From CAYMQB01 sp964392665 (GTDB lineage Bacteria > Hydrothermota > E44-bin80): a stretch of DNA of 64,000 nucleotides. Below the pieces are notes generated by a model. That model saw only the letters and a program-made list of their open reading frames with translations. It ran no database searches and was not told where the DNA came from. The position numbers and the translations under genes are program-made. Below are positions 25,397 through 35,100 of the stretch, piece after piece. Location of the stretch: the NCBI GenBank assembly GCA_964392665.1, contig CAYMQB010000002.1, positions 1 to 64,000 on the forward strand, in the 5' to 3' direction. Each line of letters starts with the position of its first letter. Position 1 is the stretch's first letter.

Positions 25397-26323
25397 TTAT
25401 TCGTTAAGCAGTTTTTGGATTGATGCATCAGGAGGGAATTGTTCCTCAAAGAGAGTTATGTTGTCGCCCTTGTAGCCGATGATTTTCTTACTCTTCTCTT
25501 CTATTTCTATTTCTAACCTGCCTATGCTACTCAGGTTTCCATACGTACGGCAAATAATAGTATGATTGATTATACTTTCATACGGTTCTCTCATGCCCCT
25601 ACCCTCTCCTCCACCAATAATAATATCAATTCCAGTAAGCGAATCAGCAAGGAGACTGTCATGGACAAATCCTGTATTCGTTAATCCAACGATGACGTCG
25701 CAACCTTCATCTTTTAGTAAAGAGATAACCATCTCTTCTGCTCTTTCATATTCCTTCTCATAGAAAAACTGCTCGTCAATCCCTTTTTCTACCCAGATGG
25801 GACCATATTCAGAAATAAGACCAAAAATTCCGATTTTCGCTTCCTCACAATCAAATATTTTATACAACTCGCCAATATACTTATTTCCTGTTTTCGATAT
25901 CAGATTTGCCGAAATCCAGGGAAAAGATGTCTTATCGATGATATTACCAAGCACATCTTCACCAAGGCGTGTATCATAAATTCCTATTGCACAGGCATCA
26001 TACTCCATTCTGTTAAGAAATTCTACCGTCTTACCAATCTTAAGCTCTCCCAGAGCAGGATTCCCAAAACAGTTACCTGCATCGAGAAGCAGAACAGTAT
26101 ATCCCTTCTTCCGACCGTTAAACCTCTCTTCCTTTATATATGTTGCACATGATGCAGCATTACCAAGAGGTGGAGGAAAATCCTTGTTAATGAAATATGC
26201 AGGTTCACCCTTCAAACGCCCCATCATATCATTGGTATGAAGAATAACGATTTTCTTATTCGCTTCAACCACTCCACAGATGAGGATTAAAAGTAGAAAA
26301 CTTAAAACCAATCTTTTTGTCAT
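25397..26323 (-). CDS. Exported 5'-nucleotidase-like metallophosphatase, degenerate metal site
   Basis: 308 residues. Signal peptide about 1-21 (FLLLILICGVVEA). The fold is that of the UshA/5'-nucleotidase N-terminal phosphatase domain, starting ILHTNDMMGRL, then LLLDAGNCFG, GKTVEFLNRMEYDACAIG, and the late strand IDIIIGGGEG. Several metal ligands usual in the family are changed: GD becomes GN, the GNHEFD motif reads AIGIYDT, the THLG motif reads LTNTGF, and GGHTH reads GGGEGRG. The C-terminal substrate domain is absent. It may bind rather than cleave nucleotides, or use fewer metals. It is the last gene of the minus-strand surface cluster, 36 nt after the PLD nuclease; AAAGGAAA lies before the ATG. 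Confidence 0.75.
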   Translation of the reverse strand: MTKRLVLSFLLLILICGVVEANKKIVILHTNDMMGRLKGEPAYFINKDFPPPLGNAASCATYIKEERFNGRKKGYTVLLLDAGNCFGNPALGELKIGKTVEFLNRMEYDACAIGIYDTRLGEDVLGNIIDKTSFPWISANLISKTGNKYIGELYKIFDCEEAKIGIFGLISEYGPIWVEKGIDEQFFYEKEYERAEEMVISLLKDEGCDVIVGLTNTGFVHDSLLADSLTGIDIIIGGGEGRGMREPYESIINHTIICRTYGNLSSIGRLEIEIEEKSKKIIGYKGDNITLFEEQFPPDASIQKLLNE

Positions 26324-26359
26324 ATATTTCCTTTCTGTCCTCTTCTCTGTTTCCTTATC

Positions 26360-26926
26360 TCATTCCAGATTTTTCATTTTCAATTCTTTTGTCGAGAGAC
26401 TGAGGTTCTTTTTGAAATACTTCTCCATACCTCCTGCGACAGCCTCGCTATCAATAATGACCGATGCTTCATTGTTTTTCTCCATCGCATAATAGCTCCA
26501 ATTGGTAGAACCGACGACGGTATAGCGATGGTCAATAATAAGCAATTTTGGGTGAGATGTAACATCAAGCGGGTCGTAGTAAACCTTAACTCCACCGGCT
26601 TTCAGCGAATCCGCCATATGTTTGTTCTTTAGGGTATTGTCTTTGTTCCAGCTCGATGCGTCCAATATGACCTTTACATCTACTCCCCGTTTCCTTGCGG
26701 CGATTAATCCATGCAACAGTTCCCAGTTTACATCCTCTGGATACTCAAGATATATGCGTGCAGTAAACATAAATACATAAATCGATAGCTCTGCGTTTTC
26801 AAACAATTCTATGACTGCAGGAAAGTAATCCCTGTTAGTTATGATTTTTACATCATTAGCCGGTAAAGCAAAAAGGGGGATGCACACAAGCACAAGCAAA
26901 CCAACAAGTAAAATTTTTCTTTTCAT
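26360..26926 (-). CDS. Secreted phospholipase D-family nuclease
   Basis: 188 residues. Signal peptide about 1-21 (LLVGLLVLVCIPLFA). One HKD motif, HPKLLIID with VVGSTNWSYYAMEKNNE after it, the pattern of the small PLD nucleases (Nuc/BfiI type) that work as homodimers and cut DNA or RNA without metal. SIYVFMFTAR and KRGVDVKVILDASS also match. It should act in the periplasm or outside. The ATG follows GGAGGAATT. Placement between a FadL-like barrel gene and a nucleotidase-like gene suggests degradation of imported or external nucleic acid; phospholipid hydrolysis is the alternative. Confidence 0.82.
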   Translation of the reverse strand: MKRKILLVGLLVLVCIPLFALPANDVKIITNRDYFPAVIELFENAELSIYVFMFTARIYLEYPEDVNWELLHGLIAARKRGVDVKVILDASSWNKDNTLKNKHMADSLKAGGVKVYYDPLDVTSHPKLLIIDHRYTVVGSTNWSYYAMEKNNEASVIIDSEAVAGGMEKYFKKNLSLSTKELKMKNLE

Positions 26927-27249
26927 AATTCCTCCAATACATTAAAACACCAGAGCACAAGTCACCAGACACAAGCCTAACATTAGAATATCAGTGCACA
27001 AGTCACCAGTTATAGGCTCCTGTAGAATTTCCATAGTAATTTTCCAACTTGTCCTCGTAAACTTTGCAAGCTTCTATGCTTCCTCCTCCGCAAGGGAACC
27101 CAAAACTATGTTCACAAATTGTCTTAATTCTCCACGATTCTGCCGTCCATAACCCTCAACTATGTTCGTTGGAACAGATAGAGCTGCCCTCCGCCACGTT
27201 TTCTCCTTTCCGCTACTGGTGCTCTTGTGCACTGGTGCTCCTGTGCTCT
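26927..27249. other. Gap with CACCAG/GCACAAG word repeats
   Basis: No gene. The ends carry scattered copies of CCAGAGCACAAGTCACCAG-like words (26948-26970, 26995-27012) and their inverse GCTCTTGTGCACTGGTGCTC (27221-27240). Similar words recur at 31908-31934. The middle has no feature I can name. Confidence 0.55.
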
Positions 27250-28401
27250 TCATAGTCCATAGCTTATACTTAGAACAACCTTCACAAGACTTTCTTCGAC
27301 AGCTGTTACGCCTTCCATATCATGTTGCTCCAGGTTCAGCTCATCGTTGGTATAATTAAAGGTGCAGATTTTCAATCCGGTGTTAATCTCAAAAACATCT
27401 TTTACATATCCGAAACCAGATGTAAAGAAAACTTTCGGTATTTCTGAAGAGAGATATGAAGTCTCATATCCAAATCCAAATCTTCCCGAGAAACACGGAG
27501 TAAACTTATGCCCAACACCAAGGTGCAATTTCAGGACGTCTTCATAATTAACGGAGACTTCTGTCCAATTTTCAAAGATGGCATCAAGCATAAAAACTGC
27601 CGGCAAACTATTGGGAGGAATAATCTTGATGCCAATTCCCGTTCTCTGCGGAATGAAATCCGTATTCATATCGCCTATACTTGCTTTACTTGTATAACAT
27701 CCTCCTAAATAAACCCTTTCAAAAGGTTTTGCAATTATTCCGAAGGTTGCACCATTGCCCTTTAGTGTTTTAGATCCTTCCTGACAAATGTCCTGCGTTG
27801 AAGGATCAATATAATTCTTGCTGTAATTCCATTCCCTGTCCCCGCTGTAGAGATTTAAGGCAAAACCAAGGGAAAACTTGCCTTTGACTATTTCATAAGC
27901 AGCTCCGAAATTCACAAGATACAATTCACCTTTTCCTTCGTCTTTAATTGTCTCTTTCAATACATAGAAATCATCTCTTACTTCCCTTGAGTATCTGTAA
28001 TCATAATTCTGGACAGGGAGTATATCAATCCCAAAACCAATATCCATTGGCAATCCTAAAGATGCTTTAATCAAAGATGGTTTTGAGAAAACATAGCCGT
28101 TGTCTGCTACCGTCACATCTCCTACCCTGTTTTCAAATGAATCAAAAACACTCCTCTTTCTCCTCTCACCCACCTTAATTAATCCAACTCCAAGCTCAAT
28201 CTTCAAACCTGTTGTTTCTGTATACAAGGCAGGATTTGTCCATTCCTCACCTAAAACTACTGCACCTCCAAGACTTAAATGTTTTGCGGTAACAGCACCT
28301 AATAACTCACCCGAAGCGACTGACTCGGGAAGCGTATAACCTGAAAGCAAACTAAAACAAATTAAGACAAATATTGGAATCAAACAAAATTTTCTCTTCA
28401 T
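27250..28401 (-). CDS. FadL/PorV-like outer-membrane beta-barrel protein
   Basis: 383 residues. Signal peptide about 1-22 (CLIPIFVLICFSLLSG). LSLGGAVVLGEEWTNPALYTE is the N-terminal signature of FadL/PorV-type barrels (conserved NPA). The rest is strand-rich (LGLPMDIGFGIDIL, FSLGFALNLYSGD, LGVGHKF, RFGFGYETSYL) and ends VVLSISYGL. FadL relatives carry hydrophobic or aromatic substrates through the outer membrane; PorV relatives assist type IX secretion. Its start overlaps the stop of the HhH barrel gene (TAATG), so they are translated together. Confidence 0.72.
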   Translation of the reverse strand: MKRKFCLIPIFVLICFSLLSGYTLPESVASGELLGAVTAKHLSLGGAVVLGEEWTNPALYTETTGLKIELGVGLIKVGERRKRSVFDSFENRVGDVTVADNGYVFSKPSLIKASLGLPMDIGFGIDILPVQNYDYRYSREVRDDFYVLKETIKDEGKGELYLVNFGAAYEIVKGKFSLGFALNLYSGDREWNYSKNYIDPSTQDICQEGSKTLKGNGATFGIIAKPFERVYLGGCYTSKASIGDMNTDFIPQRTGIGIKIIPPNSLPAVFMLDAIFENWTEVSVNYEDVLKLHLGVGHKFTPCFSGRFGFGYETSYLSSEIPKVFFTSGFGYVKDVFEINTGLKICTFNYTNDELNLEQHDMEGVTAVEESLVKVVLSISYGL

Positions 28402-30899
28402 TATAACCTCACATCGATTTGAAGATTAAAACTCCAATGCTCCCTCGAATCGATAAAATCACGAACAAGGGTTTCCTCACCATCGCCGTAATAATATTCG
28501 TTCTCGGAACCATAAATATCCGTATGGGGATATTCCGCGTTCTTCCTCCTCACTTTAAACCTCAAAGAAATCTGCTCCGACAATCTGTCCTTAAAAGTCA
28601 AGTAAAACTTGTTCCCTTCACCATACAGAAAATCTATTCCTGTATCCTCAAAAATCCACTGGCTCATCGATTTTGCGTCCCACATAGCAATTCCTCCAAC
28701 GATACTAAAGAAATCGCTGAAATTGTGTTCCCAGGCAGCATCAAGATAATTGCCTTCCATCAGGAGATTACCGTTATATTTCTCATTTGGCATTAACCTG
28801 ACCCTGCCATACCTTGCTTCAAGACTAAGATAGTCTCCTGCTACCGTTGCAAAAATTCTGAAGGTTGTTTCTTCTGTCCTTGAAGTCGTTGCCATCACCG
28901 CTTTTGGAAGTTGCTTTTTTTGCCACTTTTGCTTTAGTCTCAGTCTTAATGCAAAAACCGGTCTATATTCGATCTCACCCTGCATTCTAACATTGTTCAG
29001 GTTATATGCGAGATTTCTCCATATATCTATATATGCTCTTGTAATAGTTAAATTCCGCAATATCTGATAACGAGTTTCTATATAATTACCATCCTCTGCC
29101 TTTGGAAAAGGCAGGTTCTGAAGGTCTGAATACAACGGGTCCAGCAATCTGTAATCCTTTTCAAGCACGGTATCATCGAACTTCGACTGTTCTGAAAAAG
29201 CCCTTGAATACGGGTTGTAAAAATCCACCGCATAATGTCTCTTTATATAAATTATATAAAACGTATTGAATTGAACCAATGATTTCAGAATGAATCCGAA
29301 TCCATAATCCTTCTGTCTCACATATTCACCTTCGAAACTTACATTTCTGTAAACTGTCCGAAAACTTGTTCCCAGATACGTGCGAAAATTTCCGGCAGGC
29401 ATCATAGTGTAATTTTCGTCGTCCAGTCTATCTTTATCAAATGGAATATCGATATCAGCGGTATCTGGTCTGAGAGGCTTGCTCATAAACGTCTGATAAC
29501 CGTTAATAGCGAGATAGCTTCCCAGTGGAATAAAGGCAATGTCAGAAAGATCGATTTTTAGTGCACCGCCATAATCTTCCTCGTTAAAAACGTCTTTAAA
29601 AGTTGAAATGACGGGTTTCGATATGAAGTACGTATTCACCGAACCATCTCTGTTCAAAATTCCGTTCTTCCTATCCCTGGAGTAAAAAAACAGTGGACTT
29701 AGTCTGGATACTTTTACTTCACCTGCAACACCTGAAAGCTTGAATTCATCCGTATCCGTCAAGTCACCAAAAAGACCGTCAACTCTTTTCGTAAGTCTTG
29801 CTCTTTCCTCATCGGTGTTGTCAAGCAAAAGACCCTGTCCCAAAGTGAGTCTATAATTGCCTACGATAAGTTTTGAAAGAGGACCCAGATTCATTACCAT
29901 TGCATAACCTTTGTCAAGTCGCTGCTCCTTACCGGGTGGAGATATGAATATTGCTCCGGTTTTTGCCTTTTTTCCCCATCTTAATCGCATTCTGTTAGAA
30001 ACACTCCCTGGCTTTTTTGCGGAAACTATCGCACTCTTCTCTTCTATCAATTTACTCCTGAGTCCGGTAATTTCTTCAGGACACCATCCTGCATCTATGA
30101 GATTGCTGTAAAGATTATCAGTTGTATCCTGGACAAGTTCCCTGATCTGTGCATCGAGCACATTAACTCTATCCAGAAGAGAATTTTCGTTCATATTCCA
30201 TATGTCTTCATAACTGTACTTCATTCTGTAATTAGCGGAAAAAGGAACTCCAATAGCTTCAGGTTCAGTTGTAACGACGTAATTCCTCATATTCCGAAAT
30301 CCATAAGAAGAAAGATACTTTGCTGTCTTTAATTCACTTACATATCTGAGGTTTCCAAGAAACCTTCTATGTTTAACAGCACTTACGGCATCTACGGAAG
30401 TAACCCTGTCCAGCAGTAGTATGTCATCAACACCTGCCTTATTTATGTTTAGTGGTGAGACAAGCATATCCTCCCATTCGTCAATGGCACCTTCTCTGGG
30501 GCTCTCCTCGGATGCCAACCGTTCTTGTAAATAAAGTATATACTTGGATACCTGTCTCTTCTCTAAAGGGAGTTTGATAATAATCAAAGGTTTCACTTTC
30601 TCAAAAGACTCCATATCCATTCTGGGTACACCCAGCACATCATATATACTCTTAAGATAACCTTTCTTAATCCTATAACTGTAAAGAGAATCTGCCAGTG
30701 TCTTGCTTATTGGCAAACTTCTTACCTCATCTCTCGATGCAGTGTTTATGTCGATTCTTGCACTTTCCTGTGCCATTAAAACTGCACATGCAAGAAGAAT
30801 GGACAGAAGAGAAAAATAAACCCTTCTGGACCAGTAATTGCACACCCCTAAATCCCCTCTTATTAGAGGGGACTTTATTGTTTTTCTCAAAACTTCCAT
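28401..30899 (-). CDS. Helix-hairpin-helix outer-membrane protein with large barrel
   Basis: 832 residues. After a hydrophobic leader (YFSLLSILLACAVLMA) come ComEA-like helix-hairpin-helix units, IDINTASRDEVRSLP and later LNINKAGVDDILLLD, which in ComEA bind duplex DNA. From about 230 on the protein is strand-rich with many aromatic residues and ends in LQIDVRL, a probable outer-membrane barrel. A DNA-binding periplasmic plug on a barrel would suit uptake of DNA; that is inference. Start: ATG 30899 overlaps the PorV-like gene by 13 nt and has GGAGG before it. The first 27 residues then include KSPLIRGDLG, coded by a dispersed hairpin repeat (30854-30871). GTG 30845 gives a cleaner signal peptide and may be the true start. 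Confidence 0.7.
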   Translation of the reverse strand: MEVLRKTIKSPLIRGDLGVCNYWSRRVYFSLLSILLACAVLMAQESARIDINTASRDEVRSLPISKTLADSLYSYRIKKGYLKSIYDVLGVPRMDMESFEKVKPLIIIKLPLEKRQVSKYILYLQERLASEESPREGAIDEWEDMLVSPLNINKAGVDDILLLDRVTSVDAVSAVKHRRFLGNLRYVSELKTAKYLSSYGFRNMRNYVVTTEPEAIGVPFSANYRMKYSYEDIWNMNENSLLDRVNVLDAQIRELVQDTTDNLYSNLIDAGWCPEEITGLRSKLIEEKSAIVSAKKPGSVSNRMRLRWGKKAKTGAIFISPPGKEQRLDKGYAMVMNLGPLSKLIVGNYRLTLGQGLLLDNTDEERARLTKRVDGLFGDLTDTDEFKLSGVAGEVKVSRLSPLFFYSRDRKNGILNRDGSVNTYFISKPVISTFKDVFNEEDYGGALKIDLSDIAFIPLGSYLAINGYQTFMSKPLRPDTADIDIPFDKDRLDDENYTMMPAGNFRTYLGTSFRTVYRNVSFEGEYVRQKDYGFGFILKSLVQFNTFYIIYIKRHYAVDFYNPYSRAFSEQSKFDDTVLEKDYRLLDPLYSDLQNLPFPKAEDGNYIETRYQILRNLTITRAYIDIWRNLAYNLNNVRMQGEIEYRPVFALRLRLKQKWQKKQLPKAVMATTSRTEETTFRIFATVAGDYLSLEARYGRVRLMPNEKYNGNLLMEGNYLDAAWEHNFSDFFSIVGGIAMWDAKSMSQWIFEDTGIDFLYGEGNKFYLTFKDRLSEQISLRFKVRRKNAEYPHTDIYGSENEYYYGDGEETLVRDFIDSREHWSFNLQIDVRL
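30854..30871. repeat. CCCCTCT-TATT-AGAGGGG hairpin repeat in a gene start
   Basis: A 7-bp GC-rich perfect hairpin inside the 5' end of the HhH barrel gene, read as KSPLIRGDLG. The same peptide-coding repeat type is common between genes elsewhere. It either lengthens the leader peptide or lies in the untranslated region if GTG 30845 is used. Confidence 0.55.
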
Positions 30900-31744
30900 C
30901 CTGCCTCCATCTCGTGAGTAAACGGTAGCTCCGGATGCGTCCTGAAGGCATAGTTAACCCTTAAATGTTTGAAACCTGAACCAAAGCCGATCGAAAAATC
31001 TACAGGTTCTGTCTCGACTCCACTCCTCAACACAAGGAGGTTCTTGATAATTTCAACCTCAGCACCCATTTTAGTATTTATATCGTATCCTAATTGCTTT
31101 TCAAAATCCAGTAGTGTAATAACGTTATTAAAGGGAGAATAAGACAGACCTACCGAAATTTGTTCTGGTAGTGGATGCTTGAATTCGTCTCCGATCGACG
31201 GACCGTTAACATTGCGATAGAAGAATCCTATTTTCCAATGCCTGTAAACCTCCATTATCATACCAATGTCAACACCGAAGGCTAAATAATCTCCAAATCT
31301 TATGTTCTGAAGTTGATAACCGGTTAAGTTGTAACCAAAAGAAACTTCTTCGATAATTCTAAAACCGTGTGAAACAATCATAGCCCTTTCAGCTTCCAGA
31401 GTTGTATTGCTCTTAATTACATAGCCCATCGCGTCAGTATAATCCCCTTTCACAGAAGATTCTCTTAGACAAAAAGCAAAATTTCCCCACTTCGAAGGAA
31501 TTGAAGAGCTAAATGTGAAGTTGCTAATAATACCAAATAGCCTTTTGTATGTCGAGAAAATCTCAGGGCTGTCAACATACGATAAACCCGAAGGATTCCA
31601 GAACGGTGCATTATGGTCATCTGCCAGTGCAGTAAATGCACCTGCCATTGCGTTTGGTCTTGTTCCTGTCTGGAAATCTTCAAAAGCACCGAAAAGCCGC
31701 ACCGCCAATACAAGAAAACATAATATCAAGAATAATTTTTTCAT
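30887..31744 (-). CDS. PorV/PorQ-family outer-membrane protein
   Basis: 285 residues from ATG 31742-31744, preceded by GGAGGAAAA. Signal peptide MKKLFLILCFLVLAVRLFGA. The N-terminal FQTGTRPNAMAGAFTALADDHNAPFWNPSG is the signature region of the PorV/UPF0164 family (AMAGA...WNPSGL). It continues as strands (SFGYNLTGYQL, DYLAFGVDIGMIM, VDFSIGFGSGF) to a C-terminal EAGWKF with a final aromatic residue. The longer frame upstream to 31846 reads through a CACAGAG repeat and is not genuine. Such proteins can chaperone type IX-sorted proteins in the outer membrane, which would fit the FlgD-like domain of its upstream neighbour. Confidence 0.75.
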   Translation of the reverse strand: MKKLFLILCFLVLAVRLFGAFEDFQTGTRPNAMAGAFTALADDHNAPFWNPSGLSYVDSPEIFSTYKRLFGIISNFTFSSSIPSKWGNFAFCLRESSVKGDYTDAMGYVIKSNTTLEAERAMIVSHGFRIIEEVSFGYNLTGYQLQNIRFGDYLAFGVDIGMIMEVYRHWKIGFFYRNVNGPSIGDEFKHPLPEQISVGLSYSPFNNVITLLDFEKQLGYDINTKMGAEVEIIKNLLVLRSGVETEPVDFSIGFGSGFKHLRVNYAFRTHPELPFTHEMEAGWKF

Positions 31745-32135
31745 TTTTCCTCCATCGAGATTTCTAATTTTCATTTTCTTAATTTCGCTACAACTTTCAC
31801 CACAGAGACACAGAGTACACAGAGAAACATTTGTTTTAAGGTTCAAACTAATTAAACTAATTCAACATCTTGTTTTTCACCTTTCCTGGCCTTTGGTCTT
31901 CTCTCTTGTGCACTTGTGACTTGTGCTCTAGTGCGCTTTCCTGCCGTTTAGATTTAACTTTTCACTTTTAACTTGTCCTTCTTCCCGATACTCCGATACT
32001 CCGTTTCTCCGACACACCGACACTCCTCGCAGGCTAAAGCCTGCGCCTACCCTCACTCATCACTCATCTCTCTTCTGGTCTCTGGTCTTCGGTCTGTGGT
32101 CTTATGTCTTATGTCTTTCTTTCTGTGCTCCTGTA
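31745..32135. other. Repeat-filled gap
   Basis: No gene. In order: a CACAGAG array (31799-31827), GTGCACTTGTGACTTGTGCTC words (31908-31934), TCCGATACTCCG units (about 31983-32028), the palindrome GCAGGCTAAAGCCTGC (32029-32044), CTCACTCATC units (32051-32070) and GTCTTATGTC-type units (32075-32118). This is the densest patch of mixed short repeats in the window. Confidence 0.7.
32029..32044. repeat. GCAGGCTAAAGCCTGC palindrome
   Basis: A 7-bp stem with an AA loop, followed by GCGCCTACC. It is a known dispersed palindrome type. It lies 3' of the OB-type secreted protein gene (minus strand) and might also stall transcription, but has no T-run. Confidence 0.55.
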
Positions 32136-35100
32136 TCATGGTGTTCCGACAATAACTGGTTTATTAATACTTTGAATCTTTCCACCTGCCTTCTTCAGTT
32201 CCAGGTGCGCAATATAAATTCCCGGGGAAATTTGTTTGGAGTTAGTGTCCTTCCCATACCAGTAGTGCGAAGAAGAACCCCCCGGTAAATCACTGAAAAT
32301 CTTTTTAACCAACCGTCCTTTGATATCGTAAATTTTTAGACCGAGCTTATCTGTATTTGGCTCTGGTGAACAAACTTCAATAGTTGCAATCTCTCCAATG
32401 TCAGGTGAAAATGGATTGGGATAAATTTTCATACTGAAAGCACCTGCATTACCACCCTCACCAAGAATCTCCACATCTGCTGGAAATCTCGGCTGAAGCT
32501 GGTAACCTGAAGTATATGGTGCTTCAGAATCATACTGACCACCAATACCTGTAATATTGACTTTCTTCCCCACTTTGAGTTCACTTAAATCAATTCCTGT
32601 TTTATCATTTACCCTTATATCAATGATAGTGCGCCCATTATAAATCTGAAAATTCTTTCCGCTGCCAGCAATAGATGTTTTTGTCGTAACAATCCCATTT
32701 TCTATGCGAACAAGTTTTCCCTCCAGTTCCTCGTCTATCCCCTGGTTCAAAACAAGCACCAAAGGAGTGACCGTTGAAGTTTCGGAAAGAAGTGTTATAT
32801 TCTCAGGGTAAGTGCTAACTTCAGTCAAACCATTGTATTCTGTTACAGTCCCAGATATTACTACCATTTCACCAAGATGGAATTCCCTGCCCTCACCAGA
32901 ATAAACATTAATACCTCCTGTTACATCCTGGATATAAAAACTATTCGTTCCCTCTGAACTAAAGGCAACACTTGGTCCGCTAACCATCCCTGAAACATAA
33001 ACCGAATCGCCTTCCATTGCCGAACTGTATCCATCATCGCCTACTTTTTGGACATCATCGATATTGAAGACGGACCAGACAGATGGTGACTTATATATCT
33101 CCTTAAGAAAACCCACATTTCTTGAGGTTTCTACAGGAAAAGTCCACTTTCCTATTTTTCCCAAAGGTGATATGTTATGTACCGTTAAAACACCCTTTGA
33201 ATCGGCAAAAACCGAACCATCCTTTATAATAATCTCGAAAGGTTTCGTAACACCGTCACCTGTAACCTTTTCTATGGATGCCTGCACAAATCCATCGCCC
33301 CACAGCGATATATCGGCGGAATCACCCGACCAGTAACATTCAAGCGGAATTGATATTCCTATCCTATTTATTGTATCTAACCCAGATGAAAAGATGAACT
33401 CAATGAAAGAAGTATCCTCTGTACTAACGAAGGAAGGATTGACATCCACATTTCCGGAACCGTCACCCCTTGTTATGATATCCCGAAAACTCCTGGGCAT
33501 TAACTGATAACCACCAATATACGGCGCGCTATACTTATACTGTCCTACAATGCCCACGATATCAAAAACCGAATCCGGTGTTTGTGCGCCTGGAAGTTCA
33601 GTTTCTTTCTTTATCCGGACTTCACAGTTGCCCGTGTTATCAGAAATGATAATGTTATCATCCGATGGAAAAGAAGCTGATGTCGTTGTTACACCCTTTA
33701 CTATCACAAGCTCTCCTTCATGCTTTTCCATACCTGCTAATCCATCACCTGTAATTTGTTGACAGGTCAGCGTTTCAGGTGAAGGCTCATTCCCCCTTCC
33801 ATAAAACTGCAGGAATGTCGAAGGCGAAAGCTCTGTCAATCCATAATAATGATAAACAGTTCCGGAAACTTTAACTGTATCAGCAATCGCAAAATACTGA
33901 GATATGCCGTAAACGGTAACACCACCTGTTGCATCCTGTATATTCGACTGTCCTCCGAATTCATCTCCCACGGTAACTACACCTTTAATTTTTACATATT
34001 CGCCCAGAAGGTGAGGAACACCCTCAGTATCATTTCTATCCACAGCAATAATAGGGATGGTTCCATCGCTTCTTCGGACGAGCACCTCGGGATTCTCTGA
34101 TACGTAAAGGAGATTCCCTCCTGGACCGGCGGTTCTCACGTTATAAGTGTAAAAATCGAGAGAATCAGGTGCTGTTAAGTTCTTTAGTGTTACGGTCCCA
34201 TTTCTTGACACATCCACATCGGCGCTATCTATCTCAATATAGTATACATTTAGTGAATCATCTTTAACAATGGAAAATATCGCATCTGAAAACCCGTCAC
34301 CCGAAAGCAAAACATCCTGGGAATTTCCAGTCCACTTCCAGAAGTGAGCCGTTTTCAATTCTATGCTCTTGAGGACACCAAAACCATTCTGTAACTGAAA
34401 TCCCAATTCACAAATCGAATCCGATATAACTTCATCGGGTGTTACAGAAATTATACCCTGACCATCCGATGTAAGAATAGATACTTGCGGCTGTTCTGGA
34501 ATTTGCTTTAAAGTCCCTCCCCTTCCGGCAGTCATAACAAAAAATGTATAGGTAGCAATGGAATCCGAGCTGACAAGATTATCGACATCGATAATTGAAG
34601 AATCTATCTCCGTCGTCTCAACCGAATCAACCGTTACGATAAAAGGATCAGCAGAAGTTCCCGAACCAGAAATAGAGGCAACTGCACCGATATTTCCAGA
34701 ACCTGAAAGAACAATATCCGATAAATTGCCTGTCCATTGCCATTCGTAGGGAATAGCAATACTCAATTTTCTCAACGTATCGACTGATGCAACGATCACA
34801 AATTCTTCCGTTAGCGTAAATCCATTGGGCACTGTATCGGGATTGATATAAGCCTTTCCGGTTCCGTCAAGAGTAACTATGATATCGCCATCGCTCCTCG
34901 GCTCTATCTTGAAATCATCGTAAGAGTAGTTGACTATACCCATAACGTGCAGTATAGTATCGTAAAGCGTCGGCACATAGGAATAACCCGCTGTGTCATT
35001 AATCCTACAATCACCGCTGCTATCGTTAATCAGCCATTCACCGTAGCCAGCGTTGACATCAGTGACTACAACGTCGGAACAGCGCACCAGAACACCCTCG

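Noticed and set aside
31745..31846. 34-residue N-terminal extension of the PorV-like protein
   Set aside because: It is coded by CACAGAG repeat DNA, and GGAGG plus a perfect signal peptide mark ATG 31744.
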